A stretch of DNA of 64,000 nucleotides from a bacterium (GCA_030426805.1 JAUHXU010000001.1:1204861-1268860); one strand, 5' to 3'. Counted from the first letter of the stretch, positions 27,592 through 36,962 are shown. Numbers and translations: made by a program. Notes: a model not told the origin generated them from the letters alone.

Positions 27592-30027
27592 ATGACACGG
27601 GTCGTACGGTTTTCGTGGGTGGTCCTGATCGCGTCGGCCTGCTTTGCGCAGTCACCGACGTTCGGACGGCTGCCGGTCTACTTCACGCAGAACGACGGAG
27701 TGCACCCGGACGACGTGCGCTTCTTCGTGCACGGTGCCGACAAATCGCTCTACTTCACGCGCACGGGCGTCACGTTCGCGCTCCGTTCGGCCGACACGAA
27801 CGACGCGTGGGCGCTGAAGCTCGACTTCGTCACGGAGCACGCGGGCGTCGACCCGATCGCACACGGCCGAGTGCAAGCGGTGCACAGCCACTTCGTCGGC
27901 CCCCAAGCGTCCTGGAAGCGCGGACTCCCCTGCTACGGCGGGCTCGTCTACCGCGACGTGTGGCCGGGAATCGACATCCAGTACGGCGGCACGGTCGATC
28001 GCCTGAAGTACGCGTTCCTCGTCCAGCCCGGCGCCGACCCGTCGCAGATTCGGCTGCGCTATCGGGGGGCGACCGCGCTGACCGTCACGCCACACCGAAC
28101 GCTGCGAATCGAGACGCCGGTGCTCACGTTCGAGGATGCAGCCCCGGTCGCCTATCAAACGCACGACGGCCGACGGGTCACGGTCCGGATGGACTACGTC
28201 ATCGCGCCCGACGGCTCGGTCGGGTTCGAACTCGGCGACTACGACCCGGCGGTGCCGTTGGTCCTCGATCCGGCGATCCTCCTCTACTGCGGCCTGATCG
28301 GTGGCGGGGCGAGTGACCGGGCCCAGAGCGTTGCCGTCGACGACCACGGAAACGTCTACCTCGCGGGCACCGTCTACAGCGCGGGCGCGACGTTCCCCAC
28401 CCGAGTCGGTCCGTTCCTGACAAAGGCGACGACCGGCCCGACGTCGTTCGTCGCGAAGGTCGACCCGACCGGAAGGGCGCTCGTCTACGCCGGCTTCATC
28501 GGTGGCGTGAACGGCGCAAACGGATACGGCGTCGCCGTCGACCGTGCGGGCGCTGCCTACGTCTGTGGACTGACGCAGAGCGACGAGCAGTCGTTTCCGG
28601 TCAAGGTCGGACCGTCGCTGACGATCGGCGCCGTCTCGACGGCCGGTTTCATCGCGAAGGTCGCGCCGTCCGGACGCGATCTCGTCTACTGCGGCTACAT
28701 CGGGTCTGCCTCGATTCCATACGACGTCGCCGTCGACGCAGCCGGGGCCGCCTACCTCACCGGTCGAGCGGTGCCCGGCCAATGGGCGCCGAATCTGCCG
28801 GGGCCGGATCCGACCTTCAACGGCGGGATCCTGGATGCATTCGTCGCGAAGGTCCACCCGTCCGGCTCGAAGCTCGACTACGGCGGCTACATCGGCGGGA
28901 CCGGCACCGAGGAAGGGCTCTCGATCGCCGTCGACTCTTCGGGCGCCGCCTACGTCATCGGGTCGACCGGCAGCGATGAAACGAGCTTCCCGGTCGCCGG
29001 TGGCCCCGACCTCACCTTCAACGGCCTGCGCGACGCCTTCGTCGCCAAGGTCCGCCCCGACGGGACGGCCCTCGTCTACTGCGGCTACCTCGGCGGCGCA
29101 CTGGACGACCAGGGCAGGGAGATCGCCGTCGGACCGGGTGGCGAGGCCTATCTGGCGGGGTCGGCCTACTCCGACGAGACGACCTTCCCGGTCACGGTCG
29201 GTCCCGACCTGACGCACAACGGCGTGGCGGACGCCTTCGTCGCGAAGCTCGACGCGACCGGCCGAACGCTCGTCTACTGCGGCTTCGTGGGCGGCAGCCA
29301 GGGCGACATCGCGGACGGGCTCGCAATCGACTCGATCGGACGCGCCTACATCACGGGCAACACCGTGAGTCCGGACCTTCCACTTCGCAGCGGCCCCTCG
29401 AGCACGCACTCGGGCAACGTCGACGCGCTCGTCGCGCGCATCGCGGCCAGCGGACTCAGCATCGAGTTCTGCGGCTACATCGGTGGCGTCGGCCGCGACC
29501 TCGGTATGGACATCGCGGTGGGGCCGACCGACGCGGCCTACGTGGCCGGCGAGGCGAGCGCGCTCGCGCAGGAGGGCTTCCCGCTGAAGACGGGGCCGGG
29601 CCTCACCTACAGCGAGACCGCCGACGCGTTCGTCGCGAAGGTGGGCTGCACGCACCTCCTGGACTCGGGAACGCCCTCGCTCGGCGCCACGGTGACCTTC
29701 GACCTCACCGCGCTCGACAGCCCGGGCCTCACGGTTCAGTTCGGCTCGTCGCTCGGCAACGGGCCGCTGCCGATCGGACGACGCAAGCTCGGGCTCGCGA
29801 TCGACCCGATGCTGCAAGCCAGCGTCGGCGGTGCGCTGCCGACGGTGTTCCGGGGCTACGCCGGAACGGTCGGATCCAGTGGTTTCGCCCGCGCATCGGT
29901 CGCGATCCCGCCCATCCGCGCACTCGTCGGCGTGACGTTCCACACCGCGGCGGTCACGCTTCACGCGACCTCGCCCCAGGGGATCCGCGCGATCGCCAAC
30001 ACCGTCGCGCTGACGATCGTCCCGTAG
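27592..30027 (+). CDS. Secreted SBBP-repeat beta-propeller protein with shared C-terminal module
   Basis: 811 residues from the ATG at 27592, preceded by GGAGGGTGATC. The signal peptide is VVLIASACFAQ. The N-terminal SBBP-associated domain (VYFTQNDGVHPDDVRFFVHG, WPGIDIQYGGTVDRLKYAFL) is followed by about eight SBBP blades (YLAGTVYSAGATFPTRVGPF, FVAKVDPTGRALVYAGFIGG, repeated about every 50 residues). The C-terminal module starts near residue 688 (TVQFGSSLGNGPLPIGRRKL, LAIDPMLQASVGGALPTVF). It is a paralogue of the protein encoded at 12685-15111. Function unknown. Confidence 0.94.
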   Translation: MTRVVRFSWVVLIASACFAQSPTFGRLPVYFTQNDGVHPDDVRFFVHGADKSLYFTRTGVTFALRSADTNDAWALKLDFVTEHAGVDPIAHGRVQAVHSHFVGPQASWKRGLPCYGGLVYRDVWPGIDIQYGGTVDRLKYAFLVQPGADPSQIRLRYRGATALTVTPHRTLRIETPVLTFEDAAPVAYQTHDGRRVTVRMDYVIAPDGSVGFELGDYDPAVPLVLDPAILLYCGLIGGGASDRAQSVAVDDHGNVYLAGTVYSAGATFPTRVGPFLTKATTGPTSFVAKVDPTGRALVYAGFIGGVNGANGYGVAVDRAGAAYVCGLTQSDEQSFPVKVGPSLTIGAVSTAGFIAKVAPSGRDLVYCGYIGSASIPYDVAVDAAGAAYLTGRAVPGQWAPNLPGPDPTFNGGILDAFVAKVHPSGSKLDYGGYIGGTGTEEGLSIAVDSSGAAYVIGSTGSDETSFPVAGGPDLTFNGLRDAFVAKVRPDGTALVYCGYLGGALDDQGREIAVGPGGEAYLAGSAYSDETTFPVTVGPDLTHNGVADAFVAKLDATGRTLVYCGFVGGSQGDIADGLAIDSIGRAYITGNTVSPDLPLRSGPSSTHSGNVDALVARIAASGLSIEFCGYIGGVGRDLGMDIAVGPTDAAYVAGEASALAQEGFPLKTGPGLTYSETADAFVAKVGCTHLLDSGTPSLGATVTFDLTALDSPGLTVQFGSSLGNGPLPIGRRKLGLAIDPMLQASVGGALPTVFRGYAGTVGSSGFARASVAIPPIRALVGVTFHTAAVTLHATSPQGIRAIANTVALTIVP

Positions 30028-30038
30028 GGCGCGTCGCT

Positions 30039-30082
30039 TCGCACGCGAATCTGTCCCTGTCGAGGGACAGATTTGCGGGTGA
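30039..30082. repeat. 44-bp short form of the palindromic repeat, copy 4
   Basis: This copy keeps only the outer arms: left TCGCACGCGAATCTGTCCC and right AGGGACAGATTTGCGGGTGA. The 50 central bases present in the 94-bp copies, including the 18-bp palindrome, are missing. It starts 11 nt after the stop of the SBBP gene and would still form a stable hairpin. Confidence 0.85.
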
Positions 30083-30154
30083 GCCCTTGGCGGTCGTCGC
30101 GGGGCGCTCGTATTCTCGGGCGATTCCCGGAGCCCGAATCACACGGAGGCACTG

Positions 30155-30811
30155 ATGCGCACCCCCCTTCTCGGCACGGCGTTCATGGTCGTGATCACGG
30201 CCGCTGCGGTCGCGCAGCCGAAGACCTACGACTTCCGCGATCCCAAGCGCGTGAACACGGTGTCGTTCATCGCCGACTCGGCGCTCGAGCCGATCGTCGG
30301 CATCGCCGGCGACGTGCGCGGCACCCTGACGTTCGACCCCGAAGCGCCGATGAAGACGACCGGCACGATCACGGTCAAGGCGCGCAGCGTCCACGTCGCG
30401 AACAAGCTGATGAAGGAGAAGCTGCACGGCGCCGAGTGGCTCGGCGTCGAGGAGCACCGCAACATCAAGCTGACGATCAAATCGATCAAGTCGGCGCGCC
30501 GCCCGGCGAGCGCCAAGGAAGGCGTCGCGCCGCGGCCCCGCTTCCCGTTCATCGCGGTCGGCACGTTCTCGCTCAAGGGCGTCGAGAAGCCGATCGAAGT
30601 CCCGATCCGCTTCACGCACCTCCCGGGGAAACTCGCCGAGCGCTCGCACTACCTCGTCGGCGACCTGCTCGTCGTGCGCGCCGAGTTCGCGGTGGACCGA
30701 CTCGTGTTCGGCGTCGGCAAGCCCTATCCGGTCGTCGCGCCCCAGGTGCTCGTGCGCGTCGCGATCGTCGGCTACCACGGCAAGCCGGCGCCACAGAAGG
30801 AAGGCCGTTGA
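30155..30811 (+). CDS. YceI-family secreted protein
   Basis: 218 residues; GGAGG lies just before the ATG and the signal peptide is FMVVITAAAVAQ. The lipocalin-like YceI fold is recognised from YDFRDPKRVNTVSFIADSAL, the strand pair TGTITVKARSVHVANKLM and GTFSLKGVEKPIEVPIRF. YceI proteins bind isoprenoid-type lipids in the periplasm. The downstream PH-domain gene starts inside its stop codon (TTGA), so the two are translationally coupled. Confidence 0.93.
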   Translation: MRTPLLGTAFMVVITAAAVAQPKTYDFRDPKRVNTVSFIADSALEPIVGIAGDVRGTLTFDPEAPMKTTGTITVKARSVHVANKLMKEKLHGAEWLGVEEHRNIKLTIKSIKSARRPASAKEGVAPRPRFPFIAVGTFSLKGVEKPIEVPIRFTHLPGKLAERSHYLVGDLLVVRAEFAVDRLVFGVGKPYPVVAPQVLVRVAIVGYHGKPAPQKEGR

Positions 30812-31359
30812 TCGACGTCCCCGACGGCGTCGTCGCCGACAACCGACTGCGCGAGGTCGACCCCGCGTTCGTCGATGCGGAACGCATGCGCGGCTGGATC
30901 GCGTTCGGCGTGATCGTCGGCGGCTCGCTCGTCAGCATCGCGATCGGATGGGTCGCGTCGCTCACGACCGCGACCGCCTTGTGGCTGCTCAGCGCATGGG
31001 CCGCGATCGCGGGCTTCCTCGCGTGGTTCACGATGCGCTACGCCGAGTGGGCGTACGCGCGCATGCGCTACCGCGTGTCCCCCGAGGGCATCGAGATTCG
31101 CTACGGCATCCTCTTTCGCCACGTGACCGCGGTGGCGCGCTCGCGGGTGCAACACATCGACGTCGCCGAGGGCCCGGTGCTCCGCCGCTTCGGCCTCGCG
31201 AAGCTCGTCCTGCACACCGCGGGAACGAGCCACGCGACCGTCGAGTTGGACGGCCTCCCGCGCGACACCGCGTTCGCACTGCGCGACTTCCTGATCGACG
31301 ATGACGACACCGACACCGACACCCACACCCACACCGCACCCGACGGCGCCGACGCCTGA
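30808..31359 (+). CDS. Bacterial PH-domain (bPH2) membrane protein, single domain
   Basis: 183 residues from the TTG at 30808, which overlaps the YceI stop and has AGAAGGAAGG upstream. Two membrane spans (about 32-78) precede a bPH2 domain (YRVSPEGIEIRYGILFRHV, ARSRVQHIDVAEGPVLRRFG). The tail is an acidic/Thr/His low-complexity run (DDDDTDTDTHTHTAPDG). The next gene starts inside that tail, 59 bp before this stop. This arrangement, a short PH protein followed by a three-domain partner, matches YdbS/YdbT-type pairs. Confidence 0.9.
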   Translation: MIDVPDGVVADNRLREVDPAFVDAERMRGWIAFGVIVGGSLVSIAIGWVASLTTATALWLLSAWAAIAGFLAWFTMRYAEWAYARMRYRVSPEGIEIRYGILFRHVTAVARSRVQHIDVAEGPVLRRFGLAKLVLHTAGTSHATVELDGLPRDTAFALRDFLIDDDDTDTDTHTHTAPDGADA

Positions 31360-32851
31360 CGCGGAGCAGTGGCACCGGTTGCATCCGGCGACGCTGCCGC
31401 TGCGCATCCTGTCCGACGCGAAGAAGCTGCTGCTCCCCGGCCTCGTCGTGCTCTGGTTCGCGCGCGGCGGCAAGTGGGAGCTGTGGCTGATGCTCCTGTT
31501 CGTGCCGAGCGCGGTGATCGAAGTCGTTCGCTACCTCGCGCTCCGGTACCGGTTCACCGCCGACGAGTTGATCGTTCGCCACCAACTCGTCTTCACACGC
31601 GAGCGGCACATCCCCTACCGCCGCATCCACAACATCGACCTCGTGCAGGGACCGCTGCAGCGCGCCTTCGGCGTGGCGGACGTGCAGGTGCAGACGGCGA
31701 GCGGCTCGAAGCCGGAAGCGGAGTTCCGGATGCTCGCGACGGACGCCGCGGCGAAGCTCCGACAGCGCACGGGTGCCGGCGAGACCGCGCAACCCGACAG
31801 TGCGATCGATGACCCGCCAGACGTCCCGGCCGACGACGTCCTCGTGCACCTCGACCCGCGCGAGCTCGTCCGCCTCGGCCTGATCGTCAACCAGGGCGCC
31901 GCGCTCGTCGCGGTCGCACTCGGCGCGCTGTGGCAGCTCGACGTCTTCGAGGACATCGACTGGCCCGAGCACTGGCCGACGCTCGCCGGCGCCGCCGACG
32001 TCCCGTGGTCGCTGCTGATCGCCGGCGGCCTCGCGATCGCCGTCGTCGTGACGCTGCTGCTCGCCGCGCTGTCGATCGCGTGGACGATCGGCCGCTTCCA
32101 CGACTTCCGCCTCGTCCGCGACGACGACGACCTGCGCATCACGTGCGGCCTCTTCACGCGTCGCACGTCGACGATCCCACGGCAGCGGATCCAGTTCCTG
32201 ACGTTGCACCGCTCGCCGCTGCACCGCCTGTTCGGCCGGACGTCGATCCGCGTCGAGACGGCCGGCGGTTCGGGCGCCGAGGATCCGGGCCATGACCACG
32301 CGACGACGTTCGGGCGGCGCTGGTTCGTGCCGTTGTGGCCCACCGACCGGATCGGCGAGTTGCTCGACGCGCTGGATCACCCGCCGGCGCGCGGGCTGGA
32401 CGACGTCGAATGGACGCCCCTCGGGCGACGCGCGCTCGCTCGGATCCGCCGCAAGTCCGTCGTCGTCTCGCTCGTGCCGAGCGCAATCGTCGGCGTCGCG
32501 GCGTTTCCGTGGGGGCTCGCCGCCACGCCGCTGCTCGTCGGCGCCGCGCTATGGCACGCGCATGCGGAGTGGCGGCGGCTCGGTTACGCGATCACGCCCG
32601 ACACCGTCTTCTTCCGCAGCGGCGCGCTCACGCACCGCACGAGTGCGGTCGGGCTCGACGCGATGCAAGTCGTCGGGCTCACACAGAATCCGTTCGACCG
32701 TCGGCACCACATGTCGACGCTCCGCATCGACACGGCCGGCGCCGGCCCCGCGGGCCATCGCGTGAGCATCCCCTACCTCGCCGAGGACGTCGCATTCGGC
32801 CTCGAGGCCGAACTCTTCGTGCGCTCCGCACGCACGCCCTTCCGCTGGTGA
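31301..32851 (+). CDS. YdbT-like membrane protein with three bacterial PH domains
   Basis: 516 residues. After a Thr/Pro-rich start (TPTPTPTPHPTAPTP) it has two membrane spans, then bPH2 domain 1 (YRFTADELIVRHQLVFTRE, RIHNIDLVQGPLQRAFG), two more spans, domain 2 (LRITCGLFTRRTSTIPRQR), two spans and domain 3 (GYAITPDTVFFRSGALTHR, MQVVGLTQNPFDRR). This is the standard YdbT architecture; the biological role of the family is not settled. Its first 59 bp are shared with the preceding gene in another frame, and its last 79 bp overlap the convergent gene. Confidence 0.92.
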   Translation: MTTPTPTPTPTPHPTAPTPDAEQWHRLHPATLPLRILSDAKKLLLPGLVVLWFARGGKWELWLMLLFVPSAVIEVVRYLALRYRFTADELIVRHQLVFTRERHIPYRRIHNIDLVQGPLQRAFGVADVQVQTASGSKPEAEFRMLATDAAAKLRQRTGAGETAQPDSAIDDPPDVPADDVLVHLDPRELVRLGLIVNQGAALVAVALGALWQLDVFEDIDWPEHWPTLAGAADVPWSLLIAGGLAIAVVVTLLLAALSIAWTIGRFHDFRLVRDDDDLRITCGLFTRRTSTIPRQRIQFLTLHRSPLHRLFGRTSIRVETAGGSGAEDPGHDHATTFGRRWFVPLWPTDRIGELLDALDHPPARGLDDVEWTPLGRRALARIRRKSVVVSLVPSAIVGVAAFPWGLAATPLLVGAALWHAHAEWRRLGYAITPDTVFFRSGALTHRTSAVGLDAMQVVGLTQNPFDRRHHMSTLRIDTAGAGPAGHRVSIPYLAEDVAFGLEAELFVRSARTPFRW

Positions 32852-33543
32852 GCCGGAGCGCGCTCGACGAAGCGCACGAATGCGACCGTCGACGCCGCGC
32901 GGCCGTGCGTGTTGTTCGTGTCGCACTTGAGCAGCAGCCCCACGATCGCCGGGACGCGCCGGTCGGCTTCGGGGAACACGCGCCGGTAGTCGGCGATCAC
33001 GTCGCGCTCGATCGTGATCCAGCGCGGCACGCCGTTGTCGTCACGCGGAATGCCCTTGCCGACGCTCAAGTAGCGAAGCTGATCGAAGTGCGCACTCTGG
33101 ACGATCCGCTCCCGGGCGAGTGACTCGGTCCACGCGTAGGCGATCGTGTGCGGCGGGTGGAACCAGCCGTCGTCGCGATTGAACGCGACGTAGAGCCGGA
33201 ACGCGGCATCGTCGCCTGACTTGCGTGCGAGCGCGGTGCCGGTCGGCAGCCGGTCGATCCGAACGCGCACCTGCAGGCGCGACCACGTGTTCGGATCGAT
33301 CGGGAATCCGCGGCGCAACCCGATCGCGACCGAGTCGTCGCGGCTGACCATCGCGAGCCCCGCAGGGCCGACCCGAAACCGGCGCGGATCGCCGCGCTGC
33401 GTCTCCCACCCGTGCGTCTTCATCCAGTGCGCGATCGGCGTGTCCGCACGCGGCAGGTGGAGGAAGTTCCACACGCGGGGCTTCGGCGCGTCCTGCGCAC
33501 ACGCGCTCCCGGCAACCGCCAGCATCGCGAGGACGCGGATCAT
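32773..33543 (-). CDS. Secreted DUF3047-like protein
   Basis: 256 residues with a short signal peptide (VLAMLAVAGSACAQ). The chain contains WNFLHLPRADTP, WSRLQVRVRIDRLPTGTAL, SGDDAAFRLYVAFN and RRVPAIVGLLLKCDTNNTHG, which resemble DUF3047 proteins (jelly-roll-like strands with an Asn/Thr-containing ligand edge). The last ~27 residues (after FVRFVERAP) are Arg/Lys/Ser-rich and overlap the 3' end of the PH-domain gene antisense, suggesting a run-on tail after loss of an earlier stop codon. It ends close to the next gene upstream on the same strand. Confidence 0.8.
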   Translation of the reverse strand: MIRVLAMLAVAGSACAQDAPKPRVWNFLHLPRADTPIAHWMKTHGWETQRGDPRRFRVGPAGLAMVSRDDSVAIGLRRGFPIDPNTWSRLQVRVRIDRLPTGTALARKSGDDAAFRLYVAFNRDDGWFHPPHTIAYAWTESLARERIVQSAHFDQLRYLSVGKGIPRDDNGVPRWITIERDVIADYRRVFPEADRRVPAIVGLLLKCDTNNTHGRAASTVAFVRFVERAPAHQRKGVRAERTKSSASRPNATSSAR

Positions 33544-35117
33544 CGAATCGACTTCGGCAGCCGGAACGTGCTCGGCGCCATGACCCGGTTCGGCCGCACA
33601 CGCGCGAACGTCACGACCCGTCCGCCCGTCTCGACTCGACGTGGGAGCAGGTCACGCATTCCGATCGCGTAGCGCGAGATCGTGCCGTTGCGATCCGCGC
33701 GCACGATCCGGCAACGAACCCCGTCGTACGTAGCCCATCCCTCCGCGGTGAGTCGGGCGCGCGCCGCCACGTCGCCGAGCCGCTCCGGATCGGTGTAGGG
33801 CGTGTCGACGAGTACGCCCGCCGGCCCCATCACGGCGATCGCTTTCTGCCATCGTACGTCGAGATCGACCGTCACGACGCGCTCGACGAGACGGAAGTCG
33901 CCGGGCCCGCGGCGCACGGCGGTCGTGCCGTCGAACGCGGCGTCGAAGCGCCGGGGCTCGCCGTCACCCTCGACGAACCCGCGCACGCGAACACTCGCGG
34001 AACGATCACCCCACCGGCTGAACCCGATCTGCACGTCGGCGCGAACGACCGACGCGGCCGGGTCCGACCACTCGGCACGCGCGACGTACGCGACGCCGTA
34101 CAGCGCGTCGCACGCGGCAGCCGCCGCGGGGAGCAGCGTGCGCGGGTCGTCCGGATCGACCGCGTCGGCCGTCGGGCGCCCTTCGATCATGCGCAGACGA
34201 GCGCGCAACCATGAGGCGACCGGGATGCGTTTCCCGCCGGGCGATTCGCACAGAATCCCGCCCAGCGCCCCGGTCGACGCCCGCGCGAGAAACGAGTCGG
34301 CCGTCTCGGCCGGCGCGTCCGTACGAATCGCCCTGAACGCCTCGAGCACGTCGAGCCGAGCGACGCGCGCACCGCCGCGGCGGAACACGAGTTGCGCGTC
34401 GGCGAGGCACGCCTCCAGCGTGTCGATCGTCGCGTCGTGCGTCCGCGGCGCCGGAAAGAGCGTGAACACTGCGAAGTCGTCGCCGATCAAGTAGTTCACG
34501 AGCATCACGAGCGTGAGTCGGTAGGCGGTGCCGGCGAGGTCGACCGGCATCCACTCCCCCTCGTGCATCGGAATCGACGGGCTCGCGTTGCCTCCCACGC
34601 GCAACGACACCGGCACGAAACCGCCCGTCACATCGCCGCACCGGACGCGTATGGAGCCGGTCGTGACGTCGATGCGCGCCGCGTCGCGCTGACGAATCTT
34701 GACGATCGCTCCAGCCGACACGCCTCGGCGCGTGCGCGTGTCGACCGCCTTGCGGAAGCGAAAGCGAATCGGCACGCTGCTCGCAATGCGACCGTCGGGC
34801 GCCTCGGCGAAGACACGCAGCGCGCCGTCCCGCCCGCGGCTCGTCGCCAGAGCGGCGATCGGCGCCGCGCCGAGGTCGAACCGATACGCGCCGGAGCGGT
34901 CGGGCCGCAGCGTGTATTCCAGGCCGTCGGTCGCGGTGGCCAGCCACACGCGATCGACGCTGCCGACGACGGTCACGGTCACCGTGGCGTGGGCGCCGTC
35001 CGGAAGCGGCATCGTCAGCGGCTGGGGCACGCCCGAGACGGCGACCGAAAGCGATTGGGCGGAGACACTCGTCGCGGTGAGCGAGGCGAGCACGAGGAGG
35101 AGCACGCGTGCGACCAT
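33540..35117 (-). CDS. Secreted protein of unknown function
   Basis: 525 residues, signal peptide LLLVLASLTATSVSAQ. The first third is strand-rich (VGSVDRVWLATATDGLEYTL). Around residues 210-270 is TIDTLEACLADAQLVFRRGG followed by ETADSFLARASTGALGG, weakly reminiscent of DUF5329 proteins. The C-terminal half (RADVQIGFSRWGDRSASVRV, VTVDLDVRWQKAIAVMGPAG) is again strand-rich. Its stop overlaps the start of the DUF3047-like gene (positions 33540-33543), so the two are co-translated. I cannot assign a function. Confidence 0.78.
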   Translation of the reverse strand: MVARVLLLVLASLTATSVSAQSLSVAVSGVPQPLTMPLPDGAHATVTVTVVGSVDRVWLATATDGLEYTLRPDRSGAYRFDLGAAPIAALATSRGRDGALRVFAEAPDGRIASSVPIRFRFRKAVDTRTRRGVSAGAIVKIRQRDAARIDVTTGSIRVRCGDVTGGFVPVSLRVGGNASPSIPMHEGEWMPVDLAGTAYRLTLVMLVNYLIGDDFAVFTLFPAPRTHDATIDTLEACLADAQLVFRRGGARVARLDVLEAFRAIRTDAPAETADSFLARASTGALGGILCESPGGKRIPVASWLRARLRMIEGRPTADAVDPDDPRTLLPAAAAACDALYGVAYVARAEWSDPAASVVRADVQIGFSRWGDRSASVRVRGFVEGDGEPRRFDAAFDGTTAVRRGPGDFRLVERVVTVDLDVRWQKAIAVMGPAGVLVDTPYTDPERLGDVAARARLTAEGWATYDGVRCRIVRADRNGTISRYAIGMRDLLPRRVETGGRVVTFARVRPNRVMAPSTFRLPKSIR

Positions 35118-35165
35118 GCACCCGAGTCTATCCCCGGATGCACGGACCGCAACGCGCGATCGGCG

Positions 35166-36962
35166 TCAGCGCTCGATGACGCCCCAGTTGTCGCCGAACG
35201 TGTAGCGCACACGGAGATCGACCGGGATTCCGGCGCCGTCGATCGTCGCGAGCGCATCGGTGAGCGCCTGGCGCGGCTTGCCGACCGTGTCGAGCAGCCG
35301 CTTCGCGTCGTCGGCGGTGCCGACCGCTTGCAGGTGCATGATCTCCATCGCGAGCTTCTCGACCGCGGTCTCGAACGTCGCGTGGTCCACGCCGAAGCGG
35401 CCGTTGTCGACCGTGATGCCGCCGTTCTCGACCAGGCGGTTGAACTCGAAGACCTTGCCTCGTGCGTGGTCCGACGTCGCGCCGAAGCGAACGGTGCGGA
35501 ACGTCGACGCGGCGTAGGTCGTCGCCATCTTGCGGACGAACGCCTCGTCGAGCAGCCCCTTGTTCCGCAGGTGGTAGCCGAACAAGAGGCTCACGATCTC
35601 CGCCTTCGCCTCCTCGAACGGGCTGTAGTACTTCTGGTGCCGCTCGCGCACGGTCGTCTTCTCACCGCCCACGACGATGCCCGACGGGCCGATCCCGTGC
35701 GCGACCTCGTGGCGAACGGTGTTGTCGGAGAACAGCTCCTGGTCGACGTCCTTGCGCGCGTCGGCGGTCATCACCGCGTCGGCGATCGGCGCGAGGATGT
35801 GACGGAACTTGCCGTCGAGCATGTTCATCATCATCACCTTCTTCGTGCCGAACTTCTCCTGCCACGCAGCGACGTTCGGAAGGTTGAAGGCGAGCGTCTG
35901 ATACTGCTCGTTCGCGTAGCCGGCCGAATACGCGAGATCGATCGCGACGAGCGTCACCTTCGCACCCGGCTTGCTCCAACGGGTCGGCGTGCCGCCCAGT
36001 CGCTTGCCGGGCGCGACCTCGCGCTTCTCGGCGCAGTAGGTGCTGTAGAGCTCCCAGAGCCGATCGTCCATCTCGTGGACCTCGGCGTTGTAGAACGCGA
36101 GCTGTTTCGTCTTGCTCGGGCGCAGCACGCCGACGTAGAGCTGGAACGCCGCCTTGCGCTTCATCAGTTCGTCGGCGTAGTTCTCGTACGGGCCGATCGT
36201 GATGTCGAGGTTGCCCGAGGCCTTGTCGTCGACCCCGTTCAGGTCGATCCACATGCCTTCACTCGCCTCGTAGTCGCTCGTGTTCGCGATCGCGTCGCCG
36301 CGCGCGTTCAGGAAGCGACCGAGCGACGTGTCGCCGACGGCAGCCGCCGCCCGCGCGAGCACGCGGCCGAGCGCCGCTGCGTCGTCGCCCAGCGCCTCGT
36401 GGTACGGCAAGGCGACGAGGTCGCCGTCGGGATTGCGGCGGATCGCCGAGAAGTCGCTCTTCGCGAGCGCGGCGGCATCCGCGTCGAGGCCGTCGGCCCA
36501 CGCGTTGAACGCTTCCTTCGTGAGCCCCGCCGGGTAGAAGTTGCGCCCCTCGTACATCGGCGACGGCACCGCGCCGGCGCCGGTCATCCACGGACGGAAC
36601 TCGTCGAAGACGTCGTACGGCCCCTTGTTGATCCAGAAGAACTCGACGAGCCGGCGGTTCGCGTCGCTCGGGTCGGCGTCGTACTGTGCCCGCAGGCCGT
36701 CGAACATCCGCAGGTTGTCGGCGTAGTTCTGTTGCAGGTAGAGCCGGTCGACGAGCCGCCCGGCCTCGACCATCTCCGCGAGCACCGCGCGCTCGCCGGG
36801 CGTGAGCACTGAGCGATCGTACTCGAGCGTGAACGGCACCAGCGTCGCGAGCGTGCGGTCGACCTTCGCTGGATCGGCCGCGCGGTAGCTCGTGTCGTCG
36901 CCGCCACAGCCCGTGGCGGTCAGCGCCGCGACCAACGCGGCGCCCTTCGCGAATCGATGCAT
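35166..36962 (-). CDS. Dipeptidyl-peptidase III-like (M49) lipoprotein
   Basis: 598 residues. The N terminus is a lipoprotein signal (VAALTATGC, Cys at 19). The zinc signature is HEVAHG (first His at 418), a five-residue HExxH rather than the canonical HExxGH of DPP III, followed by EEAKAE (450-455), the second M49 motif that supplies the third ligand. The same pentapeptide type is known in the DPP III of Caldithrix abyssi (HEISH). The family cleaves dipeptides from peptide N termini. Lipid anchoring suggests action outside the cytoplasm. Confidence 0.85.
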   Translation of the reverse strand: MHRFAKGAALVAALTATGCGGDDTSYRAADPAKVDRTLATLVPFTLEYDRSVLTPGERAVLAEMVEAGRLVDRLYLQQNYADNLRMFDGLRAQYDADPSDANRRLVEFFWINKGPYDVFDEFRPWMTGAGAVPSPMYEGRNFYPAGLTKEAFNAWADGLDADAAALAKSDFSAIRRNPDGDLVALPYHEALGDDAAALGRVLARAAAAVGDTSLGRFLNARGDAIANTSDYEASEGMWIDLNGVDDKASGNLDITIGPYENYADELMKRKAAFQLYVGVLRPSKTKQLAFYNAEVHEMDDRLWELYSTYCAEKREVAPGKRLGGTPTRWSKPGAKVTLVAIDLAYSAGYANEQYQTLAFNLPNVAAWQEKFGTKKVMMMNMLDGKFRHILAPIADAVMTADARKDVDQELFSDNTVRHEVAHGIGPSGIVVGGEKTTVRERHQKYYSPFEEAKAEIVSLLFGYHLRNKGLLDEAFVRKMATTYAASTFRTVRFGATSDHARGKVFEFNRLVENGGITVDNGRFGVDHATFETAVEKLAMEIMHLQAVGTADDAKRLLDTVGKPRQALTDALATIDGAGIPVDLRVRYTFGDNWGVIER

